NCBI RefSeq assembly: GCF_000226115.1
Contig: NC_016462.1
Location: forward strand, 2,914,001 to 2,978,000
Source: Thermothielavioides terrestris NRRL 8126
Taxonomy: Eukaryota > Ascomycota > Sordariomycetes > Sordariales > Chaetomiaceae
Length of the DNA: 64,000 nt
Direction: 5' to 3'
Numbering within the stretch: position 1 is the stretch's first letter; the number at the start of each line of letters is the position of its first letter. The notes under the pieces were generated by a model. It had not been told where the DNA came from. It saw only the letters and a list, made by a program, of their open reading frames with translations, and searched no databases. The position numbers and the translations under genes were made by a program. Below, in pieces: positions 1 through 13,082 of this stretch.

Positions 1-3000
1 ACACCGAAGCCGACGGTGGAGACGACCGCGTTACACCATCTCCTCGTAGACATCAAGGGCTTCGCTAGCGCTTCCACTGAAGCCACGACGCTGGTGCTAT
101 ACCTGGCCACCAAGTCTGCCGACGGACCGTTGACGCCCCTTTCGGAGTGCTACATCGTGGAGCTGCCCGCCGGGGGACAGATGGGCAACCTTGCCAAGAA
201 CTCGCAGATGCGCACCCTTTTCGCCGACCTCACTGCCAGCGACATCGGCGACGTCGCGTCGACGGATCTAGAGCTCTTCCTCGTCGTCAAAATCCGCGCG
301 GCACAGCAAGTCGTGGCTACGAAGCCCAGTTCGCGGTCCGGAACCATATCGCAGGCTCTGCCGCAGTTTGGCAAGGACCACTCCAAGCCGCCCCTCTCTG
401 CCGGAAACAAGTCGGTGCGTAGGAGCCTGATGTGGGCCGGCATGAGCACGCGCTCGGCGTTCTCGAGGGGCAATGCAAGGCTCGATTCGCTGTCGGAGCA
501 GCCCGAAGAAGCAGTGTCACCAAACACCGCAGGCGCCGAGAGCAGGGACGGGCTGCCCCCGAGCACGGCGAATTCAAAGGCGGGGCGCCCATCCGCGGAC
601 GGCCACGTCTCCCAGACAGCTGACAGGACCGTCGGCGTCGGCGTGCTCAGGCTGAGCGCCGTCATGAAGAAGAACGAGGAGGTGGAGCACATCGTAAGCA
701 TCTGGGCCCCGGCTGTGCGGCATTCTTCCGAGAGGCAGGAGGGCGAGGAGTGGGATCCGGTAATACGCGACATCCTGGACAGCAAGACGGGGTCATATGA
801 GAAGTCGAGGAGGGCCGAGCGTCTGCAGGTGCACCTCCGGCCTTTTACCAGCCCGGATGCGGATGCGCTGATCAAAGCCACCCCCACGCTGCTGTCCAAC
901 ATTTGCAGCACCCGCAAAATGGGCTTCTCGGGTGCTCCGACGAAGCCGCGGTCCGACATTTATCTGACAATCGACGAGGCCGTCCTCAGCCGGCAGACCA
1001 TGCTGTCCCGCTATGGCGGCAGCTCGACCGCGCTTCCGGCCAATGTCCACGGGAACAACCTCCAGATCACGCTGGAAGTGCGCAGGCAATCAGGCGAGCG
1101 CGTCGAGAACTGCATCTATCCCTCGTCCAACGCCGAAGCGATCAGCACCTGGAAGACCGTGGTCACAGAGCGCGGCGATCCATGGCGGCAGACGATCAAG
1201 CTCGTCCTCGCACCCCAGGATGTCCACCAGGGCCACGTGGTGATGCTGCTGGCAGATGCGCCAGCCCAGCCATTCGCCGTCGCATACCTGCCGCTGTGGG
1301 ACCAGCAGGCGTTCATCCGTGACGGCAGCCACGGACTCTTGCTCTACAAGCTGGATGAGCACACCGCCACCGCCCAGACTGGCCCTCAGGGCAAGGGTGG
1401 CTATCTCAGCCTCCCGTATTCTCTGAAAGGCAAGGAGGAACACCAGGCCGAGGTGACCGGGCCGCTCGCCATGGTGCGGGTGGAAACGTTCCTCTGCAGC
1501 ACGAGATTCTCGCAGGACCGGGTGGTATTGGGGCTGCTGGCCTGGAAGGATTCCTCGCGGGAGGGGATTCCGGTTCTGCTCAAGCAGTTCATCTTCGTGC
1601 CCGAGATTGAGGTCGTCAAGCTGTTGAACGACGTCCTCGATGCGCTCTTCGGGATCCTAGTCGAGTATTCCGGCAATGACGACTACGAGGACCTCGTCTT
1701 CACAGCCCTTGTGCGGGTGCTGGACATTGTCCACGACAGGAGGTTCAACCTGGCTCCGCTGGTCGACCAGTACGCCGAGAACAGGTTCAATTATCCTTTT
1801 GCGACCGCCTGCTTGGTTCGGTCGTTTACGAGGCTGCTGTCCAAACCGACCGAGCCGGAAACGGCCCGAAAACTCCGCGCCACGTTCAAAGTTGCGAGGC
1901 ATATCCTGAAGTTCATCACCCACGCCCGGGGCCAGCAAAAGGCGAAGGAGGCCGGCATCGGCATTACGAGCTCGAACCCCGGCTTCACCCGCCACCTCCG
2001 CGTCATCTTCAAGGCTCTCGACGCCATGATGCGCAGCTCCGCCCCGGTCCTGGTCGGCAGCCAGACGCTTGCCGTCCAGCACTTCCACACCTGGCTCCCG
2101 GAGCTGACCGGCTTGCTAAGCACGGAAGAGATACTCCACATCGCCATCGACTTCATGGATTCCTGCTCCTCCGTCAAGGGCAAGCTGGTCCTGTACAAGC
2201 TGGTGCTGATCATCAACTACGCCAAACTCGACATCTTCTCGCAACCCGAGCAGCGCTCTGCCCTGAGTGCCAACACCGTCAGGTGGATTGCGCCGCACTG
2301 GGGTCACACCGACGAGGTTACAGACCAGTGGAGGGACCAGGTTCGCCTCTGCTGCTCCGTGCTCGCTAGCCAGATCGACCATCTGGGCCCCGAAATCCCC
2401 GACTACATACCCAAGATCCTCCAGTCCTACCTCGCCGCCCAGGCCGCCCCCAAAAAGCCCAAGGACCGCCTGTCCCTGCTGTTCCCCACGTCGTACCCCT
2501 TTCCGACGAAGCCGCTCAATGAGGAAGTTGTCCTGGACGAGGCCCTCATCGAGCTCTCCGCCGTCCTCTCGGCGCTGTCCAACTCGCCCAGTGGCATGCA
2601 GCTCGAGCTCGCCGAGGACGATCTGCACGTTGTGGTCGAGAGCTGCCTGCGCGTGCACATGAGCATCCTGCAGGGCGAGACGTTCCCCGCCGACTGGCTC
2701 AGCGTGCACATCTTCCACCACAAGTCTACCATGCGCACGCTGCAGTACCTCGCCGGCATCCTGCTCGAGAGCTTCCTGCCGCATCCGGACGAGGCCGAGA
2801 ACTTCAACACGGAGCTGTGGAAGCTGTTCTTCACGACGCTGCTCAGGCTGGTCGGCAGCCCGTCGCTGGCGCTCGAGACCTTCCCGGAGCAGAAGCGGCG
2901 CGCCGTGTGGAAGATCGCGGGCGACGTGCGCGAGCACGGCGCCGACCTGCTCCGGCGCACGTGGGAGGCCATCGGCTGGGAGACCACGGTCGAGGAGCGC

Positions 3001-5680
3001 GCCCGCTACGGCCTCGCCAAGATGGGCGGCTACCAGGTGCAGTACGTGCCGACGCTGGTCGGGCCCATCGTCGAGCTCTGCCTGAGCGTGCACGAGGGGC
3101 TCCGCCGCACCGCCGTCGAGGTGCTGCAAACCATGATCGTCAGCGAGTGGACCCTCAGCGAGGACCTGTCGGTCATCCAGACCGAGATGATCGACTGCTT
3201 GGACGTCTACTTCAAGACGAAGCCGCTGACCGAGAGCATCCTGCAGAAGCTGTTCGTCGGCGAGCTGCTGGATCGCTTCGAGCCGCTGGCGCGCGTCAAG
3301 GACGATCCGCTCTACGGCGCGCTGAGAGAGCTCACGGATACGGTGGACGTGTTCTTGGACCTGCTCGTAGCGGTCCACAGCAGCGACGGGTCAGGGGAGG
3401 CGTCGCATCTGATCCACCGGCTGCGGCTGATGGAGTTCCTGCGGGACATGCAGAAGGAGGAGATCTTCATCCGCTACGTGCACCAGCTGGCGAACCTGCA
3501 GGCCGAGGCTAGGAACCACGCCGAGGCGGGCCTGGCCCTTCGACTCCATGCAGACCTGTACGACTGGGATCCTCTGAGGACGACGCCGGCGCTGCAGGAC
3601 CCGGAGTTCCCCGCCCAGAGCCACTTCGAGCGCAAGGAGCGCATCTACTTCGACATGATCAAGCACTTCGAGGACGGCGAGGCCTGGAGCAGCGCCCTGG
3701 CCGCGTACAAGGAGCTGCAGACGCAGTACGAGACGAACACCTTCGACTTCGCCAAGCTCGCGCGCACCGAGCGCGCCATCGCCAGCATCTACGAGACCAT
3801 CGCCAAGAGCGACAGGCTCGTGCCCAAATACTTCAAGGCCGTCTTCAAGGGCCTGGGCTTCCCGACCAGCGTGCGCGACAAGGAGTTCGTCTTCGAGTGC
3901 TCGCCAACCGAGCGCACGTCCAGCTTCACGGACCGGATGCAGGAGATGTACCCGTCGGCGCGCATCGTGACCAGCGAGGACATTGACGACGTCGAGGGCC
4001 AGTTCCTGGTCATCTCGCCGCTGAGCCCGCCGCGCGACTTCTCCCACCACGTCTTCCAGCGCGCGCGCGTGCCGCAGGCCATCCGCGACTACCTCGTCTC
4101 GGCGCACCCGCAGACCTTCTCGGTCAGCACCAAGCGGCACACCACCGGGCCCGTGACCGAGCACTACTCGGAGAAGATCGTCTACACCACGGCCGAGCCG
4201 TTCCCGACGATCCTGCGGCGCAGCGAGATCGTGTCGGTGCAAGAGGTCCGCCTGTCGGCCAAGGAGACCGCGCTCGAGCGCATCGTGCGCAAGACGGCCG
4301 AGATGTCGGCGCTCGAGAAGAAGGTGGCCGACGGCGAGGGCGGCGACGACGCCGCCCAGCTGCTGGTCGACGCGGTCAGCATCAGCGTCAACCCGAGCTC
4401 CGAGAACAGCGTGGTCGCGTACCGCGAGTTGGTTCCGGGCATGTCGCGGACCGGCCAGACGCCGTCGCCGGCCGGCACCAGTCCGCTGCTGGAGGACGAG
4501 GAGGCCGAGCCGCCGGAGCTCGACCCGCAGGAGAACGCCATCAAGATGGCGCTGGTGGACCACGCGATCATGCTGAAGCGGTGTCTGGCGACGTTCGCGA
4601 AGAGCGGGAACGAGATCCTCACGCGGCATCTCGAGGATCTGCAGCGGTGTGAGTAGCCTCCGGTGAGCCCGGCCATGTTGGAAATTCGGGACGACTAACA
4701 GTTTTGCAGTCTTCGAAACGACGTACGCGCCGGAAATTGCCCTCTTCATGCCCGCCCAACCGGCCCGAGGAGAGGCCATCACGCCCTCCTCAACCTGGCA
4801 ACGCTCTCCGCAGTCCATGACCGGTGGCGGCCTGCAGCAACCACGCGACGCCAAGGCCAACAGCAATTCCAGCAGCGCCCTCCCCAATGGCGTCGCGACA
4901 GAGGAAGCCACGGTCGTCCGGCCAGTCTCCCTCCTCCGCCAGGGCCGCGGCCCGCGTCTCAGCTTCCTCGGCGGCCGTAAGAAGGAACAGCCTGCGAAGC
5001 AACCCGATGTCAACGGGATTCCCGAGGAGGAGCCCGCCAAGGGCAGCAGCGCCGCCACCGCAGCCAAAGACGGCGCCGCCACCGTCACCAGCGGCAGCAC
5101 CACTGGCCGCCGCTCCTTCTTCCGCGCCTTCCCCTCGCCAGCCCCCACCGCGCCGTCCGACGCAGGCAGCGCCTCCGCCCGAGCCCGGGCCCAAACGAAC
5201 GGCACGGACACCAGCAGCCATCACCACGCCCCGCCCCACAGCGCGGCCGGCAGCACCACCGGCCACAGCAACGGCGCCAACCACCCCCACCACACCCACC
5301 ACAACCGCGACTGGCCGCCGCCGCCCACGGACGCGTCCTCAGACGCCTTCCTCAACCCCACCACCCCCTCCGCGCCAGCCCACCAATTCACCTCAGCATC
5401 ATCAGACAACACGAGCATGCACGCCCACGCCGGCGCAAGCGCGATCCTGAAAGAGAAGGACGCCGCGCGCGTGTACGAGGCGCACCTGCACGAGGGCCAG
5501 GGCCAGGGCATGGACCACCAGTCGGCCGCCGCGTCGTCGTTGCAGTCGTCGTCTGCCTCCCTCGTCGGCCACGGCGTGGGAAGCGTCAGGAAGAGGCTCA
5601 GCATGTTGAGGTTGGGCAAGAAGAGCAGTCGGGAGAGGGGGCAGGGGGCGGCGGGGCTCGGTGGTTTGGAGGAGGAGTAG
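1..5680 (+). CDS. DOCK-family Rho/Rac guanine nucleotide exchange factor (5' end missing)
   Basis: Exons 1..4648 and 4710..5680. The 61-nt intron (GTGAGT donor, GACTAAC branch, TTGCAG acceptor) restores the conserved 'LEDLQRFFETTYAPEI' join. The frame is open from base 1, so the gene starts upstream; 1872 residues are visible. DOCK proteins load GTP on Rac/Cdc42-type GTPases through a C-terminal DHR-2 domain and bind phosphoinositides through DHR-1; fungal members (yeast Dck1) act with an ELMO partner. Visible here are a C2-like DHR-1 at about residues 310-490 ('SDIYLTIDEA' onward), a long helical scaffold, and DHR-2 at about 1130-1560 ('LHADLYDWDPL', 'ERIYFDMIKHFE', 'DRLVPKYFKAVF'). An N-terminal SH3, if present, lies outside the window. 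The last ~300 residues are Ser/Pro/His-rich and disordered, ending in a basic patch and 'LEEE'. Family assignment is strong; the GTPase target is inferred. Confidence 0.9.
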
Positions 5681-7729
5681 GTCTGTATGCTGAGCATACC
5701 TACACTACCTACCTGTTGATTCAGGATCTGGAGGGGTGGGGGGCTCTTCAGAATCTGGAGGGGTGGTGGACTCGCGGAAGAGGCGGGTTGGGCGGGGGAC
5801 ATGGTATCCCCGTCACGCGCTAAGGAACGGCACGTAAGAGGAGGGTTGTGGTTTTTGCCCGTTGGGGGAAACCAAGGTGTGGTGTTTCTTGCGGTGCAGT
5901 GCATCAGAGGAGCGAACCTGCCGGCGTGGTTGGTTGGATTTTTTGGGCTGAGAGGCCTGGTTTGGCTTCGCTTCGCGGTCCCACCGGACGGACACGGGGC
6001 GTTATACCCACACTACTACTGTGCTGGTTGGTGGTTTCTTTTGTCGGTTTTCGATTCCACCCCTTTTTTTCTTCTTTTGTTCTCACTCGTCGTTTGCATT
6101 GCTCTCTTGGAGGGCTTCCCCTCCTGCCACTCCGCATACACCAGCCTCATGTACCACTTGCACGAAGAAGGCGCAGAGAAACCCGGGAGAAGGGCGTGTT
6201 GGGGGCGGATATCTTCGGAGCTGGCCCGGCGGATCAGGGTACTCCTGACGGCGGGGCACCGGATCGGGCCGTCCTCCGCCTCGCCGCGGCTCGGTTCGGC
6301 CGTGACACTTCGTTTCCGGCTCTGTTGCTTCATCGTCGTCATCGGCTCATTTGTTTTCTTTTCGATTCTTTGTCTTCAAATCTTTTGATGCATACCCCCC
6401 TTTGGCTGGCTTGTCGGGGCGAGATGAGCGGCGGACGCAGCATCCTGTCAGTTTTTTTCTTGATATGTTCTCATCTCTCTTCGTTTCTACCCCTTAGCCT
6501 TATTTGTGTGGACTATTTTGTGCCGCGGGATTAGGTATCCCCATTGCTGGACTCTCTCCGGTTTTGTTTGTGTCTAATACTTTTTGCATCATCTACCGCT
6601 CCCAGAAAGGGGGTCGAGGGGGGAACATTTCCTCGTTGCCGGGGCGGCCTGTAAATCTGGTTTTGTACATGTACATGGGAACTTACTTTGCCTGCGTTGG
6701 AGGAGCGGTGCGGGATAGAGAGCTGCTGCTTGCCGCCTGCGTGCGGTGTGTGAATAGAGAGACTTGAGGAAGCGTGGCGAGTGGCGAATTGAGTGCTGCT
6801 CCGAAGAGGTCCGCAGGCTGTCTGCTTGTCCTTGTTTTTGCTTGTTGTATCTAGCTTTGCCACGTGAGATTCGACGACTGCTCGCATGTGATGGACATTA
6901 ATGACACCACATGTGGGCATGTGAGCGTGTTTTGGGCCTGACGCGGTCTGTTTGATCCAGGGGCAGGACCATCACCTGCCTTACTGGCCTGACCACATAT
7001 TACCTTGTTGGCCTAGCCGAGCCCGGATAAAATAACTTCAAGTTCTACACCTACGATGCAGCGAGAACGAGAGCGATTATAGGTACGGATATAAGTGTTA
7101 CCCCTGCCGGAACCGATGCTACCGTACCGGGACAACCTTAATTAACGTACGTTGCCGATCCAAGGTTTTTCGCTCTGGTGACAAGGACCCAACCTGGAAC
7201 TCTCGAACATGGACAATGGCCCGGAGAGAATTACGTGGCCCTGGAGTCGAGGTAGACTTGCGGTCACCCACAGGCCCCTGAAACACGCGCCGCGGATTGC
7301 GTGGCGGCGCCGGCGAACGAACCCCACGGAGGCACTCATCCCGGGCCGCGATGCTTCTCCGTTCTCGGTAGGTCTGAGCCTGGGTCCCGGATAAGATGGA
7401 GCTGCAGTGTGCAGATCCGTTCGGTATTAGTTGCTGTGGCTGGCCGCGGTGTGCCGATTAAGCCACCAGTCGCTTCGCATGTGGATATTCCGTCATTTTT
7501 TTGCAGCTTCGGGGGTCGGCGGCACGGTGGCAGCGGGGACGGACGAGCACATGCATAGACTTACACTCATGATACAGCCTATGGCTATCCGCCAACTTTC
7601 CCGCGCCTCGAGGGCGTGCGAAGAATTGGGCATCTCAACTTTGTCCCATCGTCCACTCACTTCCCGCGGATGATCGACGCGGCAACAGATACCACTTGGT
7701 ATTATGTTTAGCCCGACCCATTCTCAGGC
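5681..7729. other. Intergenic, 2.05 kb, no gene supported
   Basis: Just after the DOCK stop lies a 15-nt palindrome (5685-5699, GTATGCT-G-AGCATAC) and two copies of a 'tctggaggggtgg' motif. The rest is partly pyrimidine-rich. Open frames here have no codon or domain signal and overlap each other on both strands. It probably holds the DOCK 3' UTR and the promoter of the next gene. Confidence 0.5.
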
Positions 7730-9341
7730 ATGGCTAAGGTGTTGCTGCACATGTCGGGCCGGGCACGGTACCGCCTGATGGCGGTGGCTGTCGTCGCCCT
7801 GCTGTTGTTCTACACCTCGACTTCAATCATTCCCGCCATCTTCTTCCAATGGCCCAAGCGGGTGTCCATCCTGGAAAGGGGTGGCTCGCGTGGCCGAATC
7901 GACGATGACATGCGGCCCCAGGTTCCGCTCGACGCGCTCGAAAGCGAGTTCTTCAGCTGGGAGCACCCGGACGCCGTCTTCCCGGAGAAGAGGTACAAGC
8001 CGGCGCCGGCGCCGGTAACGCCGGTCCCGGATCCGTTCCCGCTGCTGTCGCAGAATCCGCCGCCCAAGCGCAGCCTCCTCCAGGCGCCCGAGGCGAACCG
8101 GCCCCCGCGGCGACACCACCCCGAGCGTACGCCGCTGTTCGTCGGCTTCACGCGCAACTGGCCGCAGCTGCTGCAGTGCGTGGTCAGCTACATCGCCGCC
8201 GGATGGCCGCCCGAGGACATCTACGTCGTCGAGAACACGGGCGTCATGTTCGCCAACCGCGACGGCAAGCTGACGCTGCAGAACCCGTTTTACCTCAACC
8301 ACACGCAGCTGCGCATGCTGGGCGTCAACGTTATGATCGTGCGTCCCCCAACCTCCTTCGGCCTCTCTACCACGACCTGCAGGACACAGGCACTGACATG
8401 CACCCGCTGCAGACCCCAACGCTGCTCACCTTTGCCCAGCTGCAGAACTTCTACCTCTGGTATGCTCCCCAACCTTCCCGCTCCAGTCCCCCTGCGTATC
8501 TTCAACTAACCCACCCCCCAAAACCAGGACGGCCCTCAACAACGACTACCCCTACTTCTTCTGGACGCACCAAGACCTGCTAGTCTTCTCGCACGAGCAC
8601 AACAGCAGCAGCACCGCGACGAGCGGCTCCGCGCCACCGCCGTCCCTGTACGCCAACGCAGTCGCGACGCTGCGGTACCTGCTCTCGCCGGCGGCGCCCA
8701 AGTGGGCGCACCACTTCTTCGCGTACGACCACCTGACGCTGGTCAACCGGGACGCGGTGCTGTCGGTGGGCGGGTGGGACACGCACATCCCGTACTACGC
8801 GACCGACTGCGACATGTACGTGCGGCTGATGTGGGCGGGGTTCTGGCAGGGCGAGTCCGAGATCGGCATCATCCTGGACGTGGCCAGCGTGATGGCCGAC
8901 GTGGGCGCGCTGCTGCGGATCCCCGGGATCCGGGCGCGGCTGGTTGGGGAGGAGCAGGAGCAGCAGGAGCAGGCGGAAGAAGACGACGACGAGGAGGAAG
9001 AAAAAAAGTGGGTGGCGGAGCACGGCGAGCGGTGGGAGCGGCTCGTGCAGCTGGGCTATCGCATGGAGGCGGCCAAGTACTCGGAGGGCAACGCGTGGCG
9101 GAATACGTGGCAGATACGGCAGCGCGGCGGGCAGGGCGAGCCGTTCTACCGCGATGCCGAGGGGTTCGAGACGGGCGTGAAGATGATGATCGATACCGGC
9201 CGGGCTGTGTTCGCCGAGAAATGGGGCCACCGCGGGTGCGACATTGCGAAGGCTGGCAGGACCCCCGAGGATGCCTGGCGGCTGGAGAGGGACTGGGACG
9301 TGGACACGGAGGGGGCTGGGTTTCAAGGACACTCGTGGTAG
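7730..9341 (+). CDS. Type II membrane glycosyltransferase-like protein (GT-A type, Golgi)
   Basis: Three exons: 7730..8338, 8413..8459, 8528..9341, giving 489 residues. Intron 1 (74 nt, GTGCGT, CACTGAC branch) joins 'GVNVMI' to 'TPTLLTFAQLQNFYLW'. Intron 2 (68 nt, GTATGC, CTAAC branch) splits the W codon and continues as 'TALNNDYPYFFWTHQD'. A short basic N-terminus and one hydrophobic segment at about residues 15-35 form a signal anchor, followed by a Pro-rich stem and a lumenal catalytic region. 'LFVGFTRNWPQLLQCVVSYIA', 'DIYVVENTG' and 'GGWDTHIPYYATDCDMYVRL' resemble the start of a nucleotide-sugar fold and an acidic metal-binding motif. An acidic Glu/Asp insertion sits at about residue 315. 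Donor and acceptor sugars cannot be told from sequence. The exon structure is firm; the enzyme class is moderately firm. Confidence 0.75.
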
Positions 9342-10028
9342 TGGGCGTCTCGGGTTGTGTCAGTAGTGTGGTTCGTGGGTGCAATAGCAGGCTTGAAATG
9401 CCGTTGTGAAACACTGCTTAGGGTACATGACCTAGACCTGGGCTCGGTTTGCGCATTTGCGCAAACCTCGGCGACGGCCGGGTTGCTGGGTGCTTGATCT
9501 TAGCTCGCTGCCGCAAACAGGTCACCAGTGCGATGCTCCGCTGCGGCAGCACGACATGGCTGCAGCATGCCATGCATGAACTCCTCACAGCCTCCGCCAG
9601 TAGGAGATGGGACTTTGACCGAATCTCTCCCGCAGTCCTCCGTGGTTGGTTGAAGCAGCCGGGTCATCTCACAGAACACGCTGATGGTTTCCAGGACGGT
9701 GCGTCGGCAAGAGAACCACCATCCCTGTGCTTAGGACTGGGGCCGCATTGGAGAGTCACCAGCTCACTCCATATCCGCCTTCTCGGAAGTAATTGGAAAG
9801 AGGTCAACAACTGCCTTGTAAGGAGAGAGGCTGTGTCTGATTCTGACGGAAGGAAATACACTGCAGTGAAAGTACCATTGTCCAACAGACTCCCAACGAA
9901 CAGTTCGCAGCAATGACCGAACAAGGCCACGGAAGGCCCACCAAGACATGTCGGGACAGAAATACACTGAAAACCACACATCGAAACATAAAGAACCGTC
10001 CACGCTCATCCTAGCAAGACACAGAGAC
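9342..10028. other. Convergent intergenic region
   Basis: This lies between the 3' ends of the glycosyltransferase (plus) and the zinc-finger gene (minus). No recognisable gene, RNA or repeat was seen. Confidence 0.5.
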
Positions 10029-11370
10029 TCAGTAGAGCTCATTGCCGAAGTCGGCACCGCCGATGGCGCACGGCTCCTGCCCTCCCTTCGACGACAAGGA
10101 GTAGTATGCCGAGTCGCCGCCGAACCCGTCATAGTCTAGTCCTTGGCCGTCAGCCAGGAAAGTTTCTAAGTCAAAGTCCTGCGCCAGGCCGCTGCGCAGT
10201 TCGCGATACTGCTGATCCTCCCACAGCTGGTCCATAACCTGCTCCAGCACGGGCAGTTCCGGGCCGGGACCGGCGCCGGTAGCGCAGTGAGACGGCGGGT
10301 TGGGCTCGGCCGCGTCTGGGCCTGCCGCCGTGGCGTGCCCTTCGTGGTAATGGAAGGTCCGGATGATCTTCGTCTCCACCTCGCGGATGATCTCGCCCGC
10401 CTTTTGGTTCACCTTGTCCTGCATCTCCTGGAAGAGCTTGTCGACGTACTCGGCAAGATGCTGCCGCACCAGCTTGGGCAGCTCCTTGCGCAGGTGCTCG
10501 CGGAGCTCGTTCAAGCGCGCGAGCCGGCTCTGTTCGTCCGCGGCAGAGGAGCCGCTTGGCGATTCGTAGTCTACCAACATATTAGCATCACAGTCATGAC
10601 CTAGCCGTTCGTTCATAAGCAGACATACACGGCGACGGGACCTTCTCGTCCGGGAAGATGATGCTGTACATGTTCTGCCACTTAGTCTCCTCGGAGCAGT
10701 TCGCCTTGGCGCGCTCACGGAGCAGCTTCTCCTGGTCGTCGGTGATGGTGTCGGGCACGCGGTCGCGCCGGTGGCAGGGGACTTCGGCGCGCAGGTGCGC
10801 GCGGACCGACTCGGGCTTGTCGAAGTGCTCGAAGCAGCGCGGGCAGAAGGTCCTGAGCAAGTGGCGGCGGTACACGTGCTCTCTGCAAGTCATCGTCAGC
10901 AACCGAACCCCCTACTCTCAAGTAATGCAATGACGACCAAGCTGAACTCACTTTACTCGATGGACATCTTCCCACCCGGGCCCGCAGCACGTCGGCACAT
11001 TCTGATACCTGTCCGGATCATGCTGACGAAACGGGCACGCAAATCTCTTGCCCCCCTTTCCACCGCCCGCACCTCCCCCCTCCTTCACCCCGACCCTCTT
11101 TTTCTTCACCTTCACCCCATCACCAGCCGCGGCGGACCCACCTTGTTTCCCGGAACCACCACCGCCCTCCCTCTCTGGGACATCAGCGTCCTCCTCCTCC
11201 CTCGTGCGCTTAGCCCTCCTCCGCGGCGGGGGCGCGAACACCGCCCCCTCCCTGGCGGGGGCGCCGGCCGCCGCCGCCAAGAAGTCAGGATTCTCGAGAC
11301 GACGGTCCAGCGCCCGCTCAAAGAGGACCATCACTCTGTCGACGATCTCCTTCTTCCTGCGACTCAGCAA

Positions 11371-11408
<38 letters not shown>

Positions 11409-11529
11409 GTCCTCCTTCGCGGCTGTTGGTGTGGGTGGTGTCGGCGGCAGTGGCGGCGGCGGCGGTGGCAACGCTGGTATTGGTGGTGATGGCTGGGGCA
11501 GTGGTGCCTTTGGAGCCGCGGGGTGCCAT
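10029..11529 (-). CDS. Fungal C2H2-like zinc-finger protein with poly-Ser tract
   Basis: Minus strand, exons 11529..10952, 10882..10629, 10570..10029; 457 residues. Intron 1 (69 nt) joins 'VHRVK' to 'EHVYRRHLLRTF'; intron 2 (58 nt) joins 'VPSPY' to 'YESPSGSS'. Both are read from frame and consensus signals. The core reads 'RFACPF', then 'CCGPGWEDVHRVKEHVYRRH', then 'CPRCFEHF' and 'HLRAEVPC': two zinc-binding units in the arrangement of a fungal family annotated as C2H2 proteins. The N-terminal half is low complexity, including a run of serines encoded by a (GCT)n microsatellite at 11371-11407 (plus strand) and a Lys/Arg-rich segment that could be a nuclear signal. After the finger come a charged helical segment ('ELREHLRKELPKLVRQHL') and an acidic tail. 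A DNA-binding or nuclear role is inferred. A related protein is encoded at 46386-48644. Confidence 0.8.
11371..11407. repeat. (GCT)n trinucleotide microsatellite inside coding sequence
   Basis: About twelve uninterrupted GCT units on the plus strand. They lie in exon 1 of the zinc-finger gene, where they encode serines on the minus strand, so length changes would alter the protein without breaking frame. Confidence 0.9.
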
Positions 11530-13082
11530 GGACCGACTGGGGAAAGCGGGGGGGAAAAGGGGGGTGGTTTCGAATCCGGCCAGACTCGAAAGAAGGGGTT
11601 TGGGGGCGGTTGTCAAGATAGGCGGCCTGGATCTCGAGACATGAGATTCAGGTTTGAGTTGATTGGCGTCTTGGATTCTTGGTGGGGGCAAGAAAGGGGT
11701 TGGTTGGTGAGTGACGAAGGGAGGGGCGACGGTGCGTGATGCTAGCTGGGATGGTGGGACAAGGACCAGAGGATGAGAGCAGAAAGCGTGAGCTGATTGG
11801 GGTTAAGACACAGGAGAAGGCTGTGAGAGACGTGAGTCCTTGCGAGCTGAGGTGCCGAAGACCGGAGCCGTGAGTCGTTGCCAGTTTGTCAAAGGCCGGA
11901 TAGGAGACGATGGCTTGCCAGCAGGAAGACGTCAGTGAAGAAGAGAACCGAAAACTGGTAAAGAAGATTGCCAGCCCAGAAGCCTTCTTCATGACTCACA
12001 GATTGTGTTATATACTCATGCCAAGTTTGCGCAAATGCGGAGAGCGTCGAGAAGCGGGCAGCTCCGGATGGCCTTCGACACAGCCGCCCTCCTTCAGTTT
12101 CCGAGTGACCGCAGCCATTCTGCAATGGGGCCGGCTCCCCCGCGTCGAGATCCATGCGCCGGCACGGATGCGCACACCAGACTGGAGGGGGCATTGGCTG
12201 GCTGCATACATGACATGCAGCACAGGGCCCAAGAGGGAATAGCACGGGGGTCACTGCCTTGGCTGTCTGCAGTCACCGGGACATTGCGCGAGCGGCTGGT
12301 GCAGGATGCAAGTGCTCAATTGCGGGAACCACTGGCCGCTCGGGCTAGTCGGGCCCGCAGATAAGGCTGAGCGGGGAAAGTGTCGAGACATTGTCCTCAT
12401 GCGGCAGCAGAGTCGGGAATAACGGCGTGTCGGGACATGATGATGTTTCGTGTCGTGCCGCCAGCGACTCTCCACGCCGAGTGTGGTTGGGCCCTTGCTG
12501 ACCAGAAGGCTGAATGCGACATCACCGGCATCGGGAGGGGACAGGAGCCCGATGAGCTGGCTTGGGGAAGCCCAATCCCCACGGGTGATACCGTCCAAGA
12601 GCAACCGGTGGCGCATCGTACGCATAATGTCAATTGACGCATGAGCAGCGCCACCACGACCGAGGATCCAGAATGGCGTCTTGCCGGAAGGAATATACCG
12701 GCGAAACAGCTCAATCGCGGAGATTGATGAGCTCCCAGTAAGTCAACAATCGCGCATTCCCGAGCCTGCCCCCCCGGAGCAGCAGCCTCGCCATTGTCCG
12801 AAGAACGGATGATCCGGCCAGGCATCAACACACCATCTGAGCTATTCTATGTTGTCTCAGTACCGAATGCTCAGTGGCGAAACTCGACTTTGCGCTTCCA
12901 CAATGGGAGTCCGCTGCTTGGTTGGTAGTGCATAAAACCCGGATTGGCCGGCGGCTTCGAAGACGAGATGGAGCAGTATCGCCAAAGATCAGTCGATTGT
13001 GGGAGTTTTGAACAGCCGGCAGCAGAACAAACTCGAGTGTACCATTTCTCATCCAAGGCCGCGCCACGTCAAATCCCGGAGA
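11530..13082. other. Intergenic, 1.55 kb; possible faint gene relic on minus strand
   Basis: The part nearest the zinc-finger gene is its likely promoter. Minus-strand frames at about 12250-12830 contain phrases such as 'YIPSGKTPFWILGRG' and 'RHRLLLDGI' that faintly recall ankyrin-type repeats, but frames are broken and no repeat register can be set. No gene is claimed. Confidence 0.3.

Noticed and set aside
3391..5211. A 606-codon open frame antisense to the DOCK gene
   Set aside because: Arg/Gly/Ala-rich shadow of a GC-rich coding strand; the plus frame has the DOCK domains.
5801..6540. Several 190-230-codon plus frames
   Set aside because: Mutually overlapping in different frames, with no domains or codon pattern; likely UTR or intergenic.
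12250..12830. Ankyrin-repeat pseudogene on minus strand
   Set aside because: Only vague resemblance; no repeat register and no second independent motif.
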